Of a stretch of DNA of 64,000 nt, positions 1-14,200 are shown in pieces. Location: assembly GCA_004369085.1 (NCBI GenBank), contig ML210241.1, forward strand, positions 43,029-107,028. The letters are read 5' to 3'. Under the pieces are notes generated by a model. The model worked only from the letters and a program-made list of their open reading frames with translations, was not told the origin of the DNA and did no database searches. A program made the translations under genes and the position numbers. The number at the start of each line of letters is the position of its first letter. Position 1 is the stretch's first letter. This DNA is from Coprinopsis marcescibilis (taxonomy: Eukaryota; Basidiomycota; Agaricomycetes; Agaricales; Psathyrellaceae).

Positions 1-372
1 TCGCACACGCCGACCATATGCTTGCACCTTGTCCCACTTTCTGTCGTTATTGGAGTTGCCGATTACCTGCGAACAAGAGGGAACATCAGTTAAACAGCAC
101 CCAGTGAAGCAATGGTGACTAACATAGGTATCTCCAGCCAATGAGAGATTTGGAATGAGTTTTAAGAGGGGTGGGAGGCCAGGAAGGCTTGTCCAAAGCG
201 CGTCTAAGGCAGGCTCGAGGAACGACTTGCAGGTTAACGCTACCCATAACAATTGCCGTCGAGATCGATATAATGGGGGGAAGTCGACGTCTTCAAGCAG
301 ATATCCAAAGACTACGTTCATCAAATCTTCGTTAGACAAGACATCGTTCGATACGGCACTCGAGCATGACAT
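1..372 (-). CDS. F-box-like protein, 3' part cut by window edge
   Basis: Two exons are visible: 124-372 (start ATG at 372, 83 codons) and <1-66, joined across a 57-nt GT..AG intron in frame. The protein opens with an acidic segment and then carries an F-box-like core: LLWVALTCKSFLEPALDALW, followed by a Leu/Pro stretch and a second-exon segment rich in charged residues. This matches the common N-terminal layout of Agaricomycete F-box proteins, which are expected to be substrate adaptors of SCF ubiquitin ligases; the substrate is unknown. The C-terminal repeat region lies outside the window. It is read in the same direction as the ERT1 gene upstream, with about 450 bp between them. Confidence 0.7.
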   Translation of the reverse strand, partial: MSCSSAVSNDVLSNEDLMNVVFGYLLEDVDFPPLYRSRRQLLWVALTCKSFLEPALDALWTSLPGLPPLLKLIPNLSLAGDTYVSHHCFTGCCLTDVPSCSQVIGNSNNDRKWDKVQAYGRRVR

Positions 373-828
373 CTTGTCGAAGTAAGATTGAGGGAATGCG
401 AGCCTGTGGGAATCAGTCAAGCAGCGAGAAACGCACCAAGCGAAGACCTGGGTTATAACTGGCAATGTGCCATAACTGAACCACACAGATCATAAACAGA
501 AAGACATGAGGCTGTAGAAGGCAGACGGAAGATCAACGTCCAGCATCTATTACGATAACTAAAGGCACACGCCAAAGCACATAGTACTTGGACATGAAAC
601 AGGACACAGTATACACAACAACATACCTGGTAATACAAGCGGGCTTTCCCAAAAGTCCATTTCTACATTGCATAACCACTATTAGCAGCCGAGTCATCAA
701 CAAAAATCGAGAAAGAAAAAAAGCAGGAGAGAGCAAGAGAAGGGAGAAAGTTTGGTGGGTGAGTGATCCACCCATCTATCGTAGATCCACTGCAAAACCC
801 CCCCACCAAACCAAAGGATTAGGCGAAA
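373..828. other. Intergenic region between F-box gene and ERT1
   Basis: No convincing gene. It holds the 3' flank of ERT1 and the 5' flank of the F-box gene. Around 700-770 the minus strand is pyrimidine-rich (plus strand rich in GA), which is typical of fungal core promoters. Confidence 0.4.
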
Positions 829-2708
829 CTAGCAAGCAATAAAATTGCCAACAATCATGCTCGGAATACCCCACTTGTCCCTTCGAATCGTGAACGAGAA
901 GCAACAGTTAATAAAGCGTTCTTCAGTCGATTGCTTGGGAACGGTCGATTCATCCGTGGTGGTAGCTGCAGGCGTGTCGCCTAACTTCGTCTCCGGTCCA
1001 GGATTGAGCACAGGCTTATATCGTAGCACACACGACGTGAGCACGGCCTTTTGCGTCGAATCAAACGCAACATGCCCGTATTTCTGCCAACAATCCAATT
1101 AGACGATGGTCCCGGCAAAAACAAAAACTGGTATACCTCCCAATAGTTGACAGCAGATTCCTCCGCCATCAGCTCGTAGATACATAGCCTGCCCTAAACA
1201 GATGTCAGTTGTGACACTAGACCCAGAGTGACGGACTACGCACGTCACGCATCGTGGCGCCATCCAACCCTATAAGCTCGCAAAACTCTCTGTTGGCCTT
1301 GTATATCTCGCCTGTCCGTCTCCAGAGGCAGGCAGGCACGCCCATTGCCGAAAATACGCGGTCGTAATCGAGGAGCATTCGCTCAAAGGCTTCTTCAATG
1401 AAGACAAGATCCTGGAAGAGACATGAGCAACAGATGGTACAGCGGGGAGGAGTGACCCACAATGTCGCGCAAAGACTGGGCAACAGCCTATGACATAGTT
1501 AGGCCCAAGAAATCGACAATAACCGATAGACCCGTACCCTAAATTTCGGCCTCAACACTGATAATGGCTGCAGGATTTGCTGCTTCGATTCTTGAGAAAC
1601 ACTGCTTTCCATTAGCACCAGTACAGTTCACGAAAAAAGACGCGCTCACTTGCTATCCATCCATTTTGACAGTCTAGCATACCCCTTGACATAGTTGTAT
1701 GGTTTGAGCAAACCCGCCTCGTATTTGCTCCTGATAACACGGCTTAGGCGTTCATCTCGTGACCCGGATTCTTGGTCCGCAGCCGTCAACAGGAACCTTT
1801 CAGTTTTGGTAGCGGCGGGGAGAATAATGGCAGAAGACTCCGTTGATGACTGTTCGCTAACTGTTGGTGCGTCGGTAACAGCTGTTTCTTGATGTTGTTG
1901 AGGCTGTACCTGGCCTTGAATTTGCGACTGCAGGGCAGCAGCGGCAGCTACGATCTGTGTCGGGTTGAGCGTTGGCGCTGCAGTCGTCGTGGCAAAGTTT
2001 GCTGATGATATTAATGAAGGAACCACGGTTGTCGGAGGAGTAAAAAATGAACCATCGTCCAGTGTTTCAAGAAAGTCACTGAGGGAGATAAAGATAAGGA
2101 AATGGGGGAGCTGAGCATCAAAAAGCACGCACGTAAGGACAGAGAACTCGCTTCCAAACGTTTCTGGCTGGTATAAAAACGGTTGCTGGGGTGCTGCTGC
2201 AGTCGTGAGGGGCCATGTTGAGGCCGCAATTGGTGCAGTTGGATATATCGTCACTGAAAGACAATCGGAACGGTTTCGACCCTGGTGCTTATCGAGAACA
2301 CATACCAGGACCGTACGTCGCCGCCGATAACCCTACAGTTGGCAACCCAGCTTGCACTGGCTGGTTCGCCGGAGTTGGAGTTGGTGCCTTTTCTGCAGGC
2401 TTTGGACGTCGTTCGTCGTGACATAAATGCCCGATTTCTCGCTTAATGCTGCAAAACGACGTCAAAAAAAGGAATATATATACAAACTACAGGGTGCGGA
2501 CTGACCATCGCTGACACGGCCTGCCCTCATCGCAGGTCATATGGCTACGACGACAATACAAGCAGGCGTGGTTGACCTTGCGCCGCTTTGCTGTCTTTTT
2601 CTTCTTTCCTGCATCGTCGTCGCCGCCCTTCCCCGTCGGGTTCGTTTCAGGCCTGGTGTCGACTGTTTTGGCCGAAGATGAGGCGGTCGCTGGTGTAAAC
2701 GTCGACAT
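829..2708 (-). CDS. ERT1: Zn2Cys6 plus PAS transcription factor of gluconeogenesis, ERT1 type
   Basis: Nine exons can be joined in frame to a 488-residue protein: 2506-2708, 2306-2448, 2133-2253, 1650-2078, 1538-1601, 1461-1487, 1244-1411, 1137-1193, 829-1083. Exon 6 has only 27 nt. The N-terminus (residues about 45-85) holds a zinc cluster with CLYC, CDEGRPC and CQRC split by intron 1, then IKREIGHLC and a basic linker. The middle has a Gln/Ala/Thr-rich segment and the EFSVLTDFLETLDDGSF motif. The C-terminal third is a PAS-like domain (RVFSAMGVPACLWRRTGEIY to FSFTIRRDKWGIPSMIVGNF). These blocks are those of the fungal ERT1/Rds2/AcuK family, nuclear activators that switch on gluconeogenic genes such as PEP carboxykinase when non-fermentable carbon is used. 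The gene looks complete and undamaged. Confidence 0.95.
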
Positions 2709-3126
2709 GGCTGTCTGGAACGATCAACTGGGCCACCCCTGGATGCTAGCAAGTAACAAGAACGCCGTAGTCGATGGCCACAGTCGATATCATCGACGGT
2801 GATGACGGTAAGTGGCAAAAAGTGTTCGCGGACCAATCCACCAAATACAATCGTATAATTTACTCGGCTCTTGGCATCCGTTGCTTAATTGGGCTTAAAA
2901 TCGAGGGATATTCAAATCAGAGTGAATTTGGCTGCGACTAAGTATTTACAGAATGACACTAAATCACTAGACATGACGTCTATGCTACGCGGTACAAATA
3001 CAATGCGTGTTGCTGAATGGAGCGATGATGATAAAAAAGAGTCAAGACCGACAAACATGTCATGATCTGGTTAATAGGTGCCATCAGAACGCGCTATAAC
3101 CTGGTAATGAGAAGATTATAGTTACC
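2709..3126. other. ERT1 upstream region and beta-glucosidase 3' flank
   Basis: No gene is seen. The segment should contain the ERT1 promoter (ERT1 starts at 2708 on the minus strand) and the downstream end of the beta-glucosidase gene. It is AT-rich between 2840 and 3120. Confidence 0.4.
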
Positions 3127-6089
<2,963 letters not shown>

Positions 6090-6580
6090 AATTCCGGAAG
6101 TTTCAAGTAGTGGGTTGAAAGGTAGGCAAAGTAGACATCCGGTTACGTCTTCCCTCTTAAACGAACTGGCAATCTCCCGATTCACTTTCTTGTGGGGAAA
6201 GAGAAATTATGGCTTTCCCGAGGATAATCCGTCGTCGCATTTGGCGGATGAGGAAAGAAGTGCCTATAGTGGCATCGGTGAGGCTTCTATGGTGCGTCGT
6301 GGTGACCTATTGATTGTTACGAATGGAATCTGGATCCCGGGGAACAAATCCCAGAGATTCTCCGTGGCCTATGCTGTTGGACATAGAGGTAGGAAGCGCC
6401 TGCTTGATTGGTGGTAGGTGAGGAATTTGGCGGACCAGCCAGTGGGTCGGGACATTGTCGGATAAATACACGTGATCCACATGTCTCCTAACTCCTTTTA
6501 TTCGTTACTGTAACGAAATTCGTTTTGCCAAAAGGTTCAATAGAATCTGCGACCCACCTTAACCTTGACTCCGTACTACC
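6090..6580. promoter_or_regulatory. Divergent promoter region, GH1 and oxidoreductase genes
   Basis: This segment separates two divergently read start codons (6089 minus, 6581 plus). A CACGTG E-box-like hexamer sits at 6469-6474, about 107 bp before the plus-strand start. No TATA box stands out. Shared regulation of the two genes is an inference from the layout only. Confidence 0.35.
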
Positions 6581-7976
6581 ATGCCCTCAAAGTCTGGAAT
6601 TGCTATCCTTGGTGCCGGCATCTTTGCAAAGGAAGGTTCGTTAGTCCTTTTGTCACACTCTCCCCCGCCACATCCATCATCACCATGCCAAAGTCCGAGT
6701 ATTCACCATACCACATGGATTCAGCCCACCTCCCCGCATTAGCTGTCTTGAAGGATGCCGCCCCCGCACTGAAAGTGGTTTATTCACGTTCGGAAACAAG
6801 TGCCAAGGATTTGGCAGGGCAAGCTCAGGAGGTCTTGAATCTCCCTGACTCGCCAGGGATTTATCACGACGGTGGTGCTCCGTCTACAGGCCTTGACGCT
6901 CTTCTCCAACGCGATGACATCTCGGCGGTTATCATCGTCATGCCCATCACCCTCCAGCCTGGACTCGTAATCAAGGCACTTGAAGCAGGTAAACACGTTT
7001 TAAGCGAGAAGCCAATTGCCCCCGATGTCGCGGGGGGTCTGGATCTCATTCAGCAATACAAGACGCGTTTCAAGCCAAAAGGCTTGGTCTGGCGAGTCGC
7101 AGAGAATTTCGAGGCCGAACCGGCGGTCCAGTTCGCAGCCGAGGTCATCCGTTCTGGGAGGATAGGCGATGTAACATTTTTCAAGGCCGTCGCCATCAAC
7201 CACATTGACAAGGATTCCAAATGGTACAAGACTGCATGGAGGACTGTGCCTGATGTGAGTTTCTTTGGCTGTATGTACTCCGGTTTTGTATCGAACCCAC
7301 ACTTACGGTCGTGTAACGAAATCAACAGTATCAGGGTGGTTTCTTGGTAAGCCGTCCGAGTCGCACTTGGTTGTCGGATTCTAATATAACCACAACTAGT
7401 TGGATGGCGGTGTGGTAAGCATATATCATCCTCGATGCATGAAATCACTGACGGGATTTACCGAAGCATACGATTGCTGTCCTTCGAACAATCCTTCCCA
7501 AGCCTCTAACCCATTTATCCGCATTCCCTTCCTTGAATAAGGACTACTTGAAGCCTCACGACACCATTCACGCCATTATCAAGGCGGAAGGGTCCTTTAA
7601 TGGAACACTGGAGATGACCTGGGCTTTCCCGACGGAGAAGAAACCGCAGGCGGACCAGTTTGTTGTAACCGGTACTCGTGGATGGTTGTCGATCAATTCT
7701 TCTTGGTCACCTCCGGTCTTTCGAGTCACGATCGCCTCCATCGGCAAGGGAGGCGAAGGAGGTAAAGAAGACGTTGTGGAAGAGATCGTTGAAAAGCCGA
7801 TGAAAGGAGTTGAAACAGAGCTCAAGAGCTTCTTCGACGCCATTTCCGGAAATAACGAAACCCTTCCTTTCGGAGATCCCGACGCAGCCCTTCAAGACGT
7901 TGCGGTTATTCAAGCCGCATTGAATAGCGATGGTCATCTCGTCGATCTGGTTAGATTGCAGTCCACAGGACGATAA
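6581..7976 (+). CDS. Gfo/Idh/MocA-type NAD(P)-dependent oxidoreductase
   Basis: Five exons join to a 375-residue protein: 6581-6635, 6725-7254, 7329-7346, 7400-7414, 7467-7976. Two exons are only 18 and 15 nt. The N-terminal Rossmann fold has GIAILGAGIFAKE, the central loop has the family hallmark SEKPIAPD, and the catalytic region has LLDGGVHTIA with the conserved Asp and His. These are the marks of the Gfo/Idh/MocA family (sugar and dihydrodiol dehydrogenases). No targeting signal is seen, so it should be cytosolic. The exact substrate cannot be read from sequence; the divergent beta-glucosidase makes a sugar derivative possible but not proven. The frame is intact. Confidence 0.9.
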
Positions 7977-9979
7977 CTCCTCTCAGAACAAGCCCTGCTC
8001 GGAGAAACTCGAACACGTTGTTGGTGGCGGAGTTGTGTCGGGATTGGATGTATATTAGTGCTGATAATCATACCGAGATGCGAGAAAGTTTGCCTCGCTG
8101 GTAATCCAATGTCTACGGATACAGGACCTTCGCTTGGTGCCAAGGTTTTGGGAGCAATTTATATCCCAACATTGGATTACGGGAAGGCTGTAGAGCGGAT
8201 GCAGTAGAATGGAGAACGCCTGGATTCGCGACCCCAGACTCCAACAGGGCTTCCTGAGCGAAATGTGGAGAAGCGAGAAGGGTATACGGTGCGTGTGCTC
8301 CAGTCTGATAGAAGTGAGCGTGGATGGCGAGTATTATCCGGTGCCAGGTGGAAGAAGGTTCGATCGCTGTAGTGGCATGGCAGGAGAGCGCTCTAATGAC
8401 AGTATCCAGATCTGGCAATGTTTTATGAAACGGCAGGGGACGTACAGGGGGACTGACCATTACTTGAGTGCTAGGGCGAGGATGTCCCCTGCCATCTTAG
8501 GAGTTTTAGTTTGAAGATTTACGGGGGATAAAGCTGCATACCTCGAGGCCTGTCTCCCGTCTTGAAACACCTTGAAAATTGACTCCCATGAAACGTAACG
8601 CCCCCTCGCACCAAGTAGTCCGCCTGATCAATGACATCTTCTTGTTTTAACATGAGGCAAATGCCGTCCATTTTCGAATAGATTGGGCACCAAACGCGAA
8701 TACATGCCCGTCAATCACGCTAGAATAACCTAGACGTTGAGCTGAGCTCCCAACTCAGGATCCCAAGGTTCCGCCGTTGGGCCACGATGTTGGGTTGATC
8801 GACGATTACGATACGTTGACCATGATTGTCTGCTTTAACACATAGGCAGAAGATCAATAGCGAATAATTCGAGCACAAAGGCCAAGCGGGCAAGTAAAAC
8901 ACACACCATCGGTACGGTGTAGAAATAGAAGCACCTCGAGGCATATCAGCTTCCCTGAAACATATCTGCATCGATTTTCGGGCATGAAATTACCTGGAAC
9001 GTGTTATGCGCTTCAGCTCGACGAACCATAAAACATGGTCCTATGTTACCTTCAGTGGGTCATGTTAGGGTCCCATATCACGATGTCAGTCTAGATACTT
9101 TAGAGCAGGCAGACATCATGTGTTCCTCCAGACTCGAAGAAGAAGCTGATGAAATGACTGGGCTGGGAGACGGTACGTTCAAGCCTGCAGGACCGTCGAA
9201 CCCATACATAGACTCCCTGCACTCCTAGCTTTTCCTCTTCAATCGTTGTCAGTTACAGATCGAGTATGTGGGGCTGATTTCCAGAGTTACGGATATGATT
9301 CAGGGTTGCCCTAGCATGGGCGATTCACCGCCGTGGCGCAGTGGTTGTTGCGGGGAACAGCGAGTCCGACCAGGCGGCCGTTGATTGCACGTGTTTGCGT
9401 CGAAGGCTAACTTGGTCATCAGCACAGCCATGCTGCCAAGCCCAGCGCTTATTTTTAACGCCAAAAGTGCATCGTTCAACGCCATGACATCCAACTTGAA
9501 ACCAACAAGAAGCAAATGCGACCAAGATTGAAATATAAGACCTTCGGGGGAATGTAGGTGTATTCTCGGACTACATTGAGCTGACACTCGACGGTCACTT
9601 TCCGAAGAGCGGAGAAATCATGTCAGCACTGGAATGTCTGGACATGAGTGCTTCGTGCGTTCGGTGAGGACAACTGCATGTTGTTTCAGTGGCAACCCAC
9701 CAACTTCGAGCTCTTTTTGATACCAGGTACATTTTTAGCCCCTAGGGAGCCCATATAAGTCCATATGACAGCTCAGGGTAACCTGTCAGATTAAAGTTGT
9801 TATAGCCGGGCCACGGCGACATTCCGTGAAACCATACCAATCTGATGCAGGCGCGTCGCGACCATCGACTCAGCTTCTGGTGAAATTGATTATTTCACGA
9901 GTTCTTTGTATCTGGTACTATAATACACTGTTCCACACGATGGAGAGACAAACTCCGGCGCTTGGACCATTGCGGTCAG
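7977..9979. other. Gene-poor interval
   Basis: About 2 kb without a recognisable gene. Open frames here (for example 8113-8460 minus and 9001-9228 plus) show no known motif, no fitting splice partners and no typical coding pattern. The first 150 bp are the likely 3' flank of the oxidoreductase gene. Confidence 0.45.
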
Positions 9980-11265
9980 CTACAAGCTGTTAAAGGCGCG
10001 AGCAAGCGACTTTGCCGCATCATCGACCAATCGCTTCCCTATTTCAAGAGCCCTACAGATTGTTTGAGTCAATAAGAATATCTCGTCTGTGTAGTGCTCA
10101 CCCTAACAAAAAGGAGACGTATATGGTCAGATCACAGCTCAATGACGCACGCCCGAAGGAGACTCACCGTCCATAGCCATAATAGGGTGAGGAGCTCCTA
10201 TGTACTCTTCAATATCGACAGTCACGCCAGCCTTGCGAAGATTGTCCCCGTATGCCTTGCCTTCGTTTGCCAGAATGTCGCACCCAGCAACAGCGATCCA
10301 AGCTGGAGGTAAACCCACCAAGTACTCTGGTGGAGTGAAAATCGGAGAGGCATCCCATTTGGACCAATCGTCTTCGTTTGGTAAATACTTTCGCCTGAAC
10401 CACATCATTCTGTCCGGTGATAGCCATGGCGTGAGCTGGTTCTCGTTCCATCTGTTCTCAACCGATGCTGTGTTATCAGTGACCGGTACTATGAGCAACT
10501 GGAAGATGAGAGGGATCGGCCTCTCCATCTGCTTCGCCTTTATTGCCAAAATGGTTGCCAGGTTTCCGCCGCTATGCCCAGCTTCAACGTTGTATCTGAG
10601 CTGTTGAGAGGAAGGCGCAGAATGGGACGAACCTCGATGACCCACCAACAGCCAACTTGCTCAGATTGAGATTCAGAGCAGCTGCGCCGGTATTGACAGT
10701 CCACGAGAGAGCGTCGACGGCATCGTCAACGGCTCCTGGGTACGGATGTTCGGGCGCAAGGCGATAGTCAACAGTTATGACCACACAGCGGGCACCTTTG
10801 AAGACAGTTAGTCAGTACTGTTGTAGAGCCACATCACAACAGTAACGAATGCCTTACCAACGCACATATTCGTGCAGAACGAATTCTCGCTTCCAATGCT
10901 CCCAAGCGTCCAGCCACCTACATATTTAAACATTAGACTCGAAGAATTAAGAGGGGTGTGCGCTAACCTCCATGGAAGAATATGAACACCGGCCAGCCCC
11001 CCACTGGTGGTTCCCCGATTGGCGTGAAGGCCCGAACCTTGGTATATGTGATGTCGAAATCCTCTATCTTTCCAACAGTCAACGGATCCGAGCCCCCAGG
11101 AACGGCCGGCGCATTGCGTATCTCAGAGCTCCAGGGCAGTGTATGAGGCGGAGTCAAGTGGACGACATGCTTGTTGTGGAATTCAATGTACTCTGGTACG
11201 AGCCTCTCAAGAAACGAAGGGTGTATGGGCTGCTTTGGTGCACTGGACTCGTCTGTCGACGACAT
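9980..11265 (-). CDS. HSL-family alpha/beta hydrolase (esterase/lipase-like)
   Basis: The exons are 10968-11265, 10858-10917, 10633-10795, 10168-10571 and a last coding piece at 9980-10052. The oxyanion motif HGGGW spans the first intron, the nucleophile elbow reads GGSSSGGN (usually GDSAGGN), the acid is in [10 protein letters not shown] and the histidine in [11 protein letters not shown]. This is the hormone-sensitive-lipase type of carboxylesterase (Abhydrolase_3), likely cytosolic. To keep the frame into the last piece, which encodes a helix beginning [20 protein letters not shown], one extra base is needed. A single G at 10102 lies between an AG acceptor and a GT donor and would supply it, giving 332 residues. 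Simpler splice choices stop the protein right after MAMDG or a few residues later. Confidence 0.88.
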
Positions 11266-11405
11266 TATGTTCAGAGGGATGATGGGGCGAGCAGAAAGAA
11301 GCACATCGTAGTTTAATGACTCAGACTCGGAGTCACAGAGCCGGAAGCCCTTGGCCGGAAGTTCAACTACTAGCCGAGAACGGACCGCAAAACGAACATA
11401 ATCTA

Positions 11406-11911
11406 CTGAGGGTTCACAAATTGTCACGTCACACCGACCGATTGCACTTCTATTTTCCGAAATTGTCATGTCACATTCCGTCCAAATTGCTACGGGGGTG
11501 CCTAAGTGTCACGCCAAATCAACTGAGGTATTTTAAGTAAAAAATTGTTAATCATCCTCAACTGCTGTTTCTGCTCGTTAAGGCGGATCTTTTGTTGAGT
11601 TGTTTCCAGTCTTGAGCTGATTGTTCAGCAAACTCTTTTGGTGTTGCCTTCTGGAAGAATGAAGTGATTTTACTGCTCATTGCACGACAAAGGAGTTTAC
11701 AGAGACCTCGCAGGACACCTCGAATTGCAGCCAAAAATGGTTCAATTACCCGCAACCAATTGTTCAGGGATATCACATCTGTACTAGAAAATTCCTCGAA
11801 ATTCTATCAAAATTGCTAGTGTCACAGCGGATCAGTGCCCGATTGCTGTGACAGAACATAATTGCTATGTCACACTCCAAACCCTGATTGCTACAATTTG
11901 TGAACCCTCAG
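11406..11911. mobile_element. Non-autonomous DNA transposon (MITE-like), 506 bp, TA-flanked
   Basis: The ends are perfect 18-bp inverted repeats: CTGAGGGTTCACAAATTG at 11406-11423 and its complement at 11894-11911. Each end is bordered by TA (11404-11405 and 11912-11913), the target duplication expected of Tc1/mariner-pogo (Fot1-like) elements. Inside both ends, motifs close to ATTGCTATGTCACA repeat several times in inverted orientation, which may be transposase-binding subterminal repeats. No transposase gene is visible; a 72-codon minus-strand frame at 11558-11776 is too short to be one. The element lies about 140 bp upstream of the esterase start. Confidence 0.75.
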
Positions 11912-12094
11912 TATTTGAGAACGAATGGGCCCAGAGTCAGTTTACTCCGTGAAATAGAACAAATACAATACTTCATATCTCCACATAGTCCAACCTCGAG
12001 AACACAATGTCCGGATTGAGTGTTGCTGATGAAAGTTAGCTCATTGCTGGCAGCCACCGATGGATGCACCACGGTATTGGCTCGTGTATTTGAG

Positions 12095-12480
12095 CTGAGA
12101 TTTGGGGCGCAATCGGATGGGCTGAGGTATTCAAAAGAGAAGTACCGCCACATCCAAGGGGCGCCTGATCAACGTGGTTCCTCGTAATCGGATAGGGTCC
12201 ACTGAGTGAAGCCCTCGGTGGTACACTCAAAAGATCGGGGCGTCAATAATTACTTGATTTGGGTCGATTCGTTTCAATTCCCTTAACCACCACAGCACGT
12301 GCCCGGAAGAGGCCACACTAGGGCGTTAATTTTCTCGGCGCTTGTCTTGGTATTTCATCTCGCACGGTTGATGAACACCGCTCGCGAGCGCAGACCCCGA
12401 TGTACTTCTAATCATCGATCTTACACTTACAAGGAAGAGAATGAATTAAACGGCTGTGGCGAATGTAGTAAAAGCCCTAG
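12095..12480. repeat. Diverged local repeat R, copy 1
   Basis: Shares ordered blocks with 13935-14200 and 14680-15010, for example GCAATCGGATGGGCTGAGGT (also in copy 2) and TCGGATAGGGTC, GTGAAGCCCTC and GATGAACACCGC-like blocks (also in copy 3). The copies are strongly diverged. No coding capacity is evident. It lies downstream of pseudogene copy A. Confidence 0.6.
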
Positions 12481-12556
12481 TCTGTAGATAGACCGCTATG
12501 GTGCGTGTTAGTCGTCGTTTGAATGTTTGAAATGGCCCAATTATTACAGGGATACT

Positions 12557-13060
12557 CTATTTACTGAACGTCACCAGTGAGGTCTTCTCATCCAATGACC
12601 GGATACAATTTAAGGATTCGTTGAATATAAAGTGTATGCGAATCCAAATTATGTACTGCTTTGAGAGATGCTGCACGATTCCATCGTAAGGTATATCGTC
12701 GGGCCAGGAATACTGGAGAACCAAATGGGAGGAGGCAAAAACTGACGCGCCCTTTCGATAACCATACCATTGCAGCTTATTCATACTAGAGAGTTGATAT
12801 TTCCCTTGAACCAGCCTCGCCACTTCTATAGGCCAATTACACGACGACCCCTTGTAAAAGCAGGGTACCACAATACCGTCAAGTCCGCTTCCAGTGGGGA
12901 TAACGATCCGAACGGATTCGCGAATAAATAATTGGGTAAATCTGCGGAAAATAATGAAATCGTCAAACGTCCTGTTCAAGCTGGGTTCAGATGGTCAGAT
13001 CTTTGCCTCCTGGAAGGCAGGAGGGAGGTCGAGCGAACGTTGGTGCCGGCCCTCGAGTCA
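12557..13060 (-). pseudogene. Copy A of the repeated F-box-like family, internally deleted
   Basis: The minus strand encodes the last third of the family seen complete at 16936-18463: segments such as RESVRIVIPTGSGLDG, WYGYRKGASVF and VLQYSWPDDIPYDGI. The upstream conserved block of the family (around the CCAAT palindrome at 13068-13078) lies directly before this piece, so about 1 kb coding for the F-box and central domain is missing. The joined part starts at a sequence matching LPSRRQR of the other copies and then runs into stops. It is therefore a decayed, internally deleted copy, not a working gene. Confidence 0.75.
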
Positions 13061-13067
13061 TGGAGAG

Positions 13068-13166
13068 ATTGGCCCAATGACATGGCTAGAGAAAGCCCAA
13101 GGCACAGTCGTCATATTCCACGGACTCTGGATGCTACGTATGCCGATTGTCAGTTCGCTGCCAGGC
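13068..13166 (-). promoter_or_regulatory. Conserved upstream block with palindromic CCAAT site, copy A
   Basis: Matches blocks upstream of copies B (about 18616-18712) and D (about 48306-48390). It contains ATTGGCCCAAT at 13068-13078, an inverted CCAAT pair. In B and D the same site sits about 120-130 bp before the family's original start position, so it is probably a promoter element. Confidence 0.45.
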
Positions 13167-13199
13167 TCGAGATGGTGAGTTGAAAGTTTGGTATAAATG

Positions 13200-13930
13200 T
13201 TGAAAGGGAGCGTACCAGCACAACACAATGTCGGACCCAATCAAGGTTCGACGTTCTCATGAGGCACTAGATCCACGTCTCAAGGGACTCCAGCCTGCCA
13301 CCCGGGCCACCACTGGGCAGTGGGTCAACTTCACGACTTTAGTCCATTCAAGTCCTAATAAAAGCCACGGAGACTAGCACCATACATCAATGTGGCTTTT
13401 TGAGAGTGGATTTACGCGAGAACTCGAAATAACACGATCAGGTGTCAGCCGTCTTTATTATTTAAGAATGATTCTCTCCTTGAGAATTCATTGCTCCGGC
13501 TGAATACCATTTGAGGGTGACGTTCCCATTGAAATGGCCAAGACTTTGCAGCCGATTCTGGACGATGGCCTCACGAGTCACACTCCCCCGACGTTGGATC
13601 ATGGAACAACAGTAACCACTACACCTTTTAAGTTCATGTCGCTTTCCTGCAAGCGGCAGCACCCTCGATCGCTTGGAGATGGACAATCAAACGTCGAATT
13701 GAGTACAGGTCTGGAGAGTTTGGTGTAGTTATGACTTGAAAGTCTATGACATAGCATATACCCTTTGCTCTGTCTTGTACTGTGTACACACAGGGCCGTA
13801 GAATGGGCTGTCGGCGAATAGATCAAGGTGTTCACGAGCGGTACCGCAATCAAGCTTCGTCCTGTGTGCAGAAGAGGAAGGATGATATAGTCGGATTTAG
13901 ATCGACTTCCATGCTTGGGGGAGAGGGCGA
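13200..13930. repeat. Duplicated upstream flank of copy A, ending in an F-box gene fragment
   Basis: This segment aligns in pieces with 18740-19330, the upstream flank of copy B, in the same orientation (for example GATCAAGGTGTTCACGAGCG beside AAGATGTTCAAGAGCGGTAC). So the A/B duplication included several hundred bases of upstream DNA. At 13867-13930 there is instead a near copy of part of the F-box gene at 55208-57070: minus-strand coding for MEVDLNPTISS, matching 55560-55610. No intact gene lies here. Confidence 0.55.
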
Positions 13931-13934
13931 GCGA

Positions 13935-14200
13935 AAGGTGCAATCGGATGGGCTGAGGTATTCTGACAGAAGGGTATCGACAGCCACTGAGAGGCGCCTG
14001 ACCACCATTCAAGTGAGGTGTTCGGTGCTATTTTAAAAAGAACGGGTTGTCAATAATCATTTAATTTTATGTTTCGTTCAGACCCCCTCAACCGCAAGGA
14101 AGAGCCCAGACTGTCGTTTCTCTCGAAGCTTGCATTGGTGCTTCGTTGATGGCGAGCCCAAACACCGCCTGGTTTGCTTCTATAGACCGATCTGACAAGG
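13935..14200. repeat. Diverged local repeat R, copy 2
   Basis: Starts with GCAATCGGATGGGCTGAGGT as in copy 1 and later carries GGAAGAGCCCAGACT and CAAACACCGCC blocks that line up with copies 1 and 3. Non-coding. Confidence 0.55.

Noticed and set aside
8113..8514. Overlapping open frames on both strands at 8113-8460 (minus) and 8209-8514 (plus)
   Set aside because: Neither shows a motif, splice partners or biased composition; frames on both strands of similar length suggest chance.
9326..9400. tRNA-like A-box (TGGCGCAGTGG) near 9333
   Set aside because: No matching B-box, anticodon arm or closing acceptor stem could be found, so it is not called as a tRNA.
11558..11776. 72-codon minus-strand frame inside the inverted-repeat element as a transposase
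   Set aside because: Far too short, and no DDE/D catalytic pattern is visible; the element is treated as non-autonomous.
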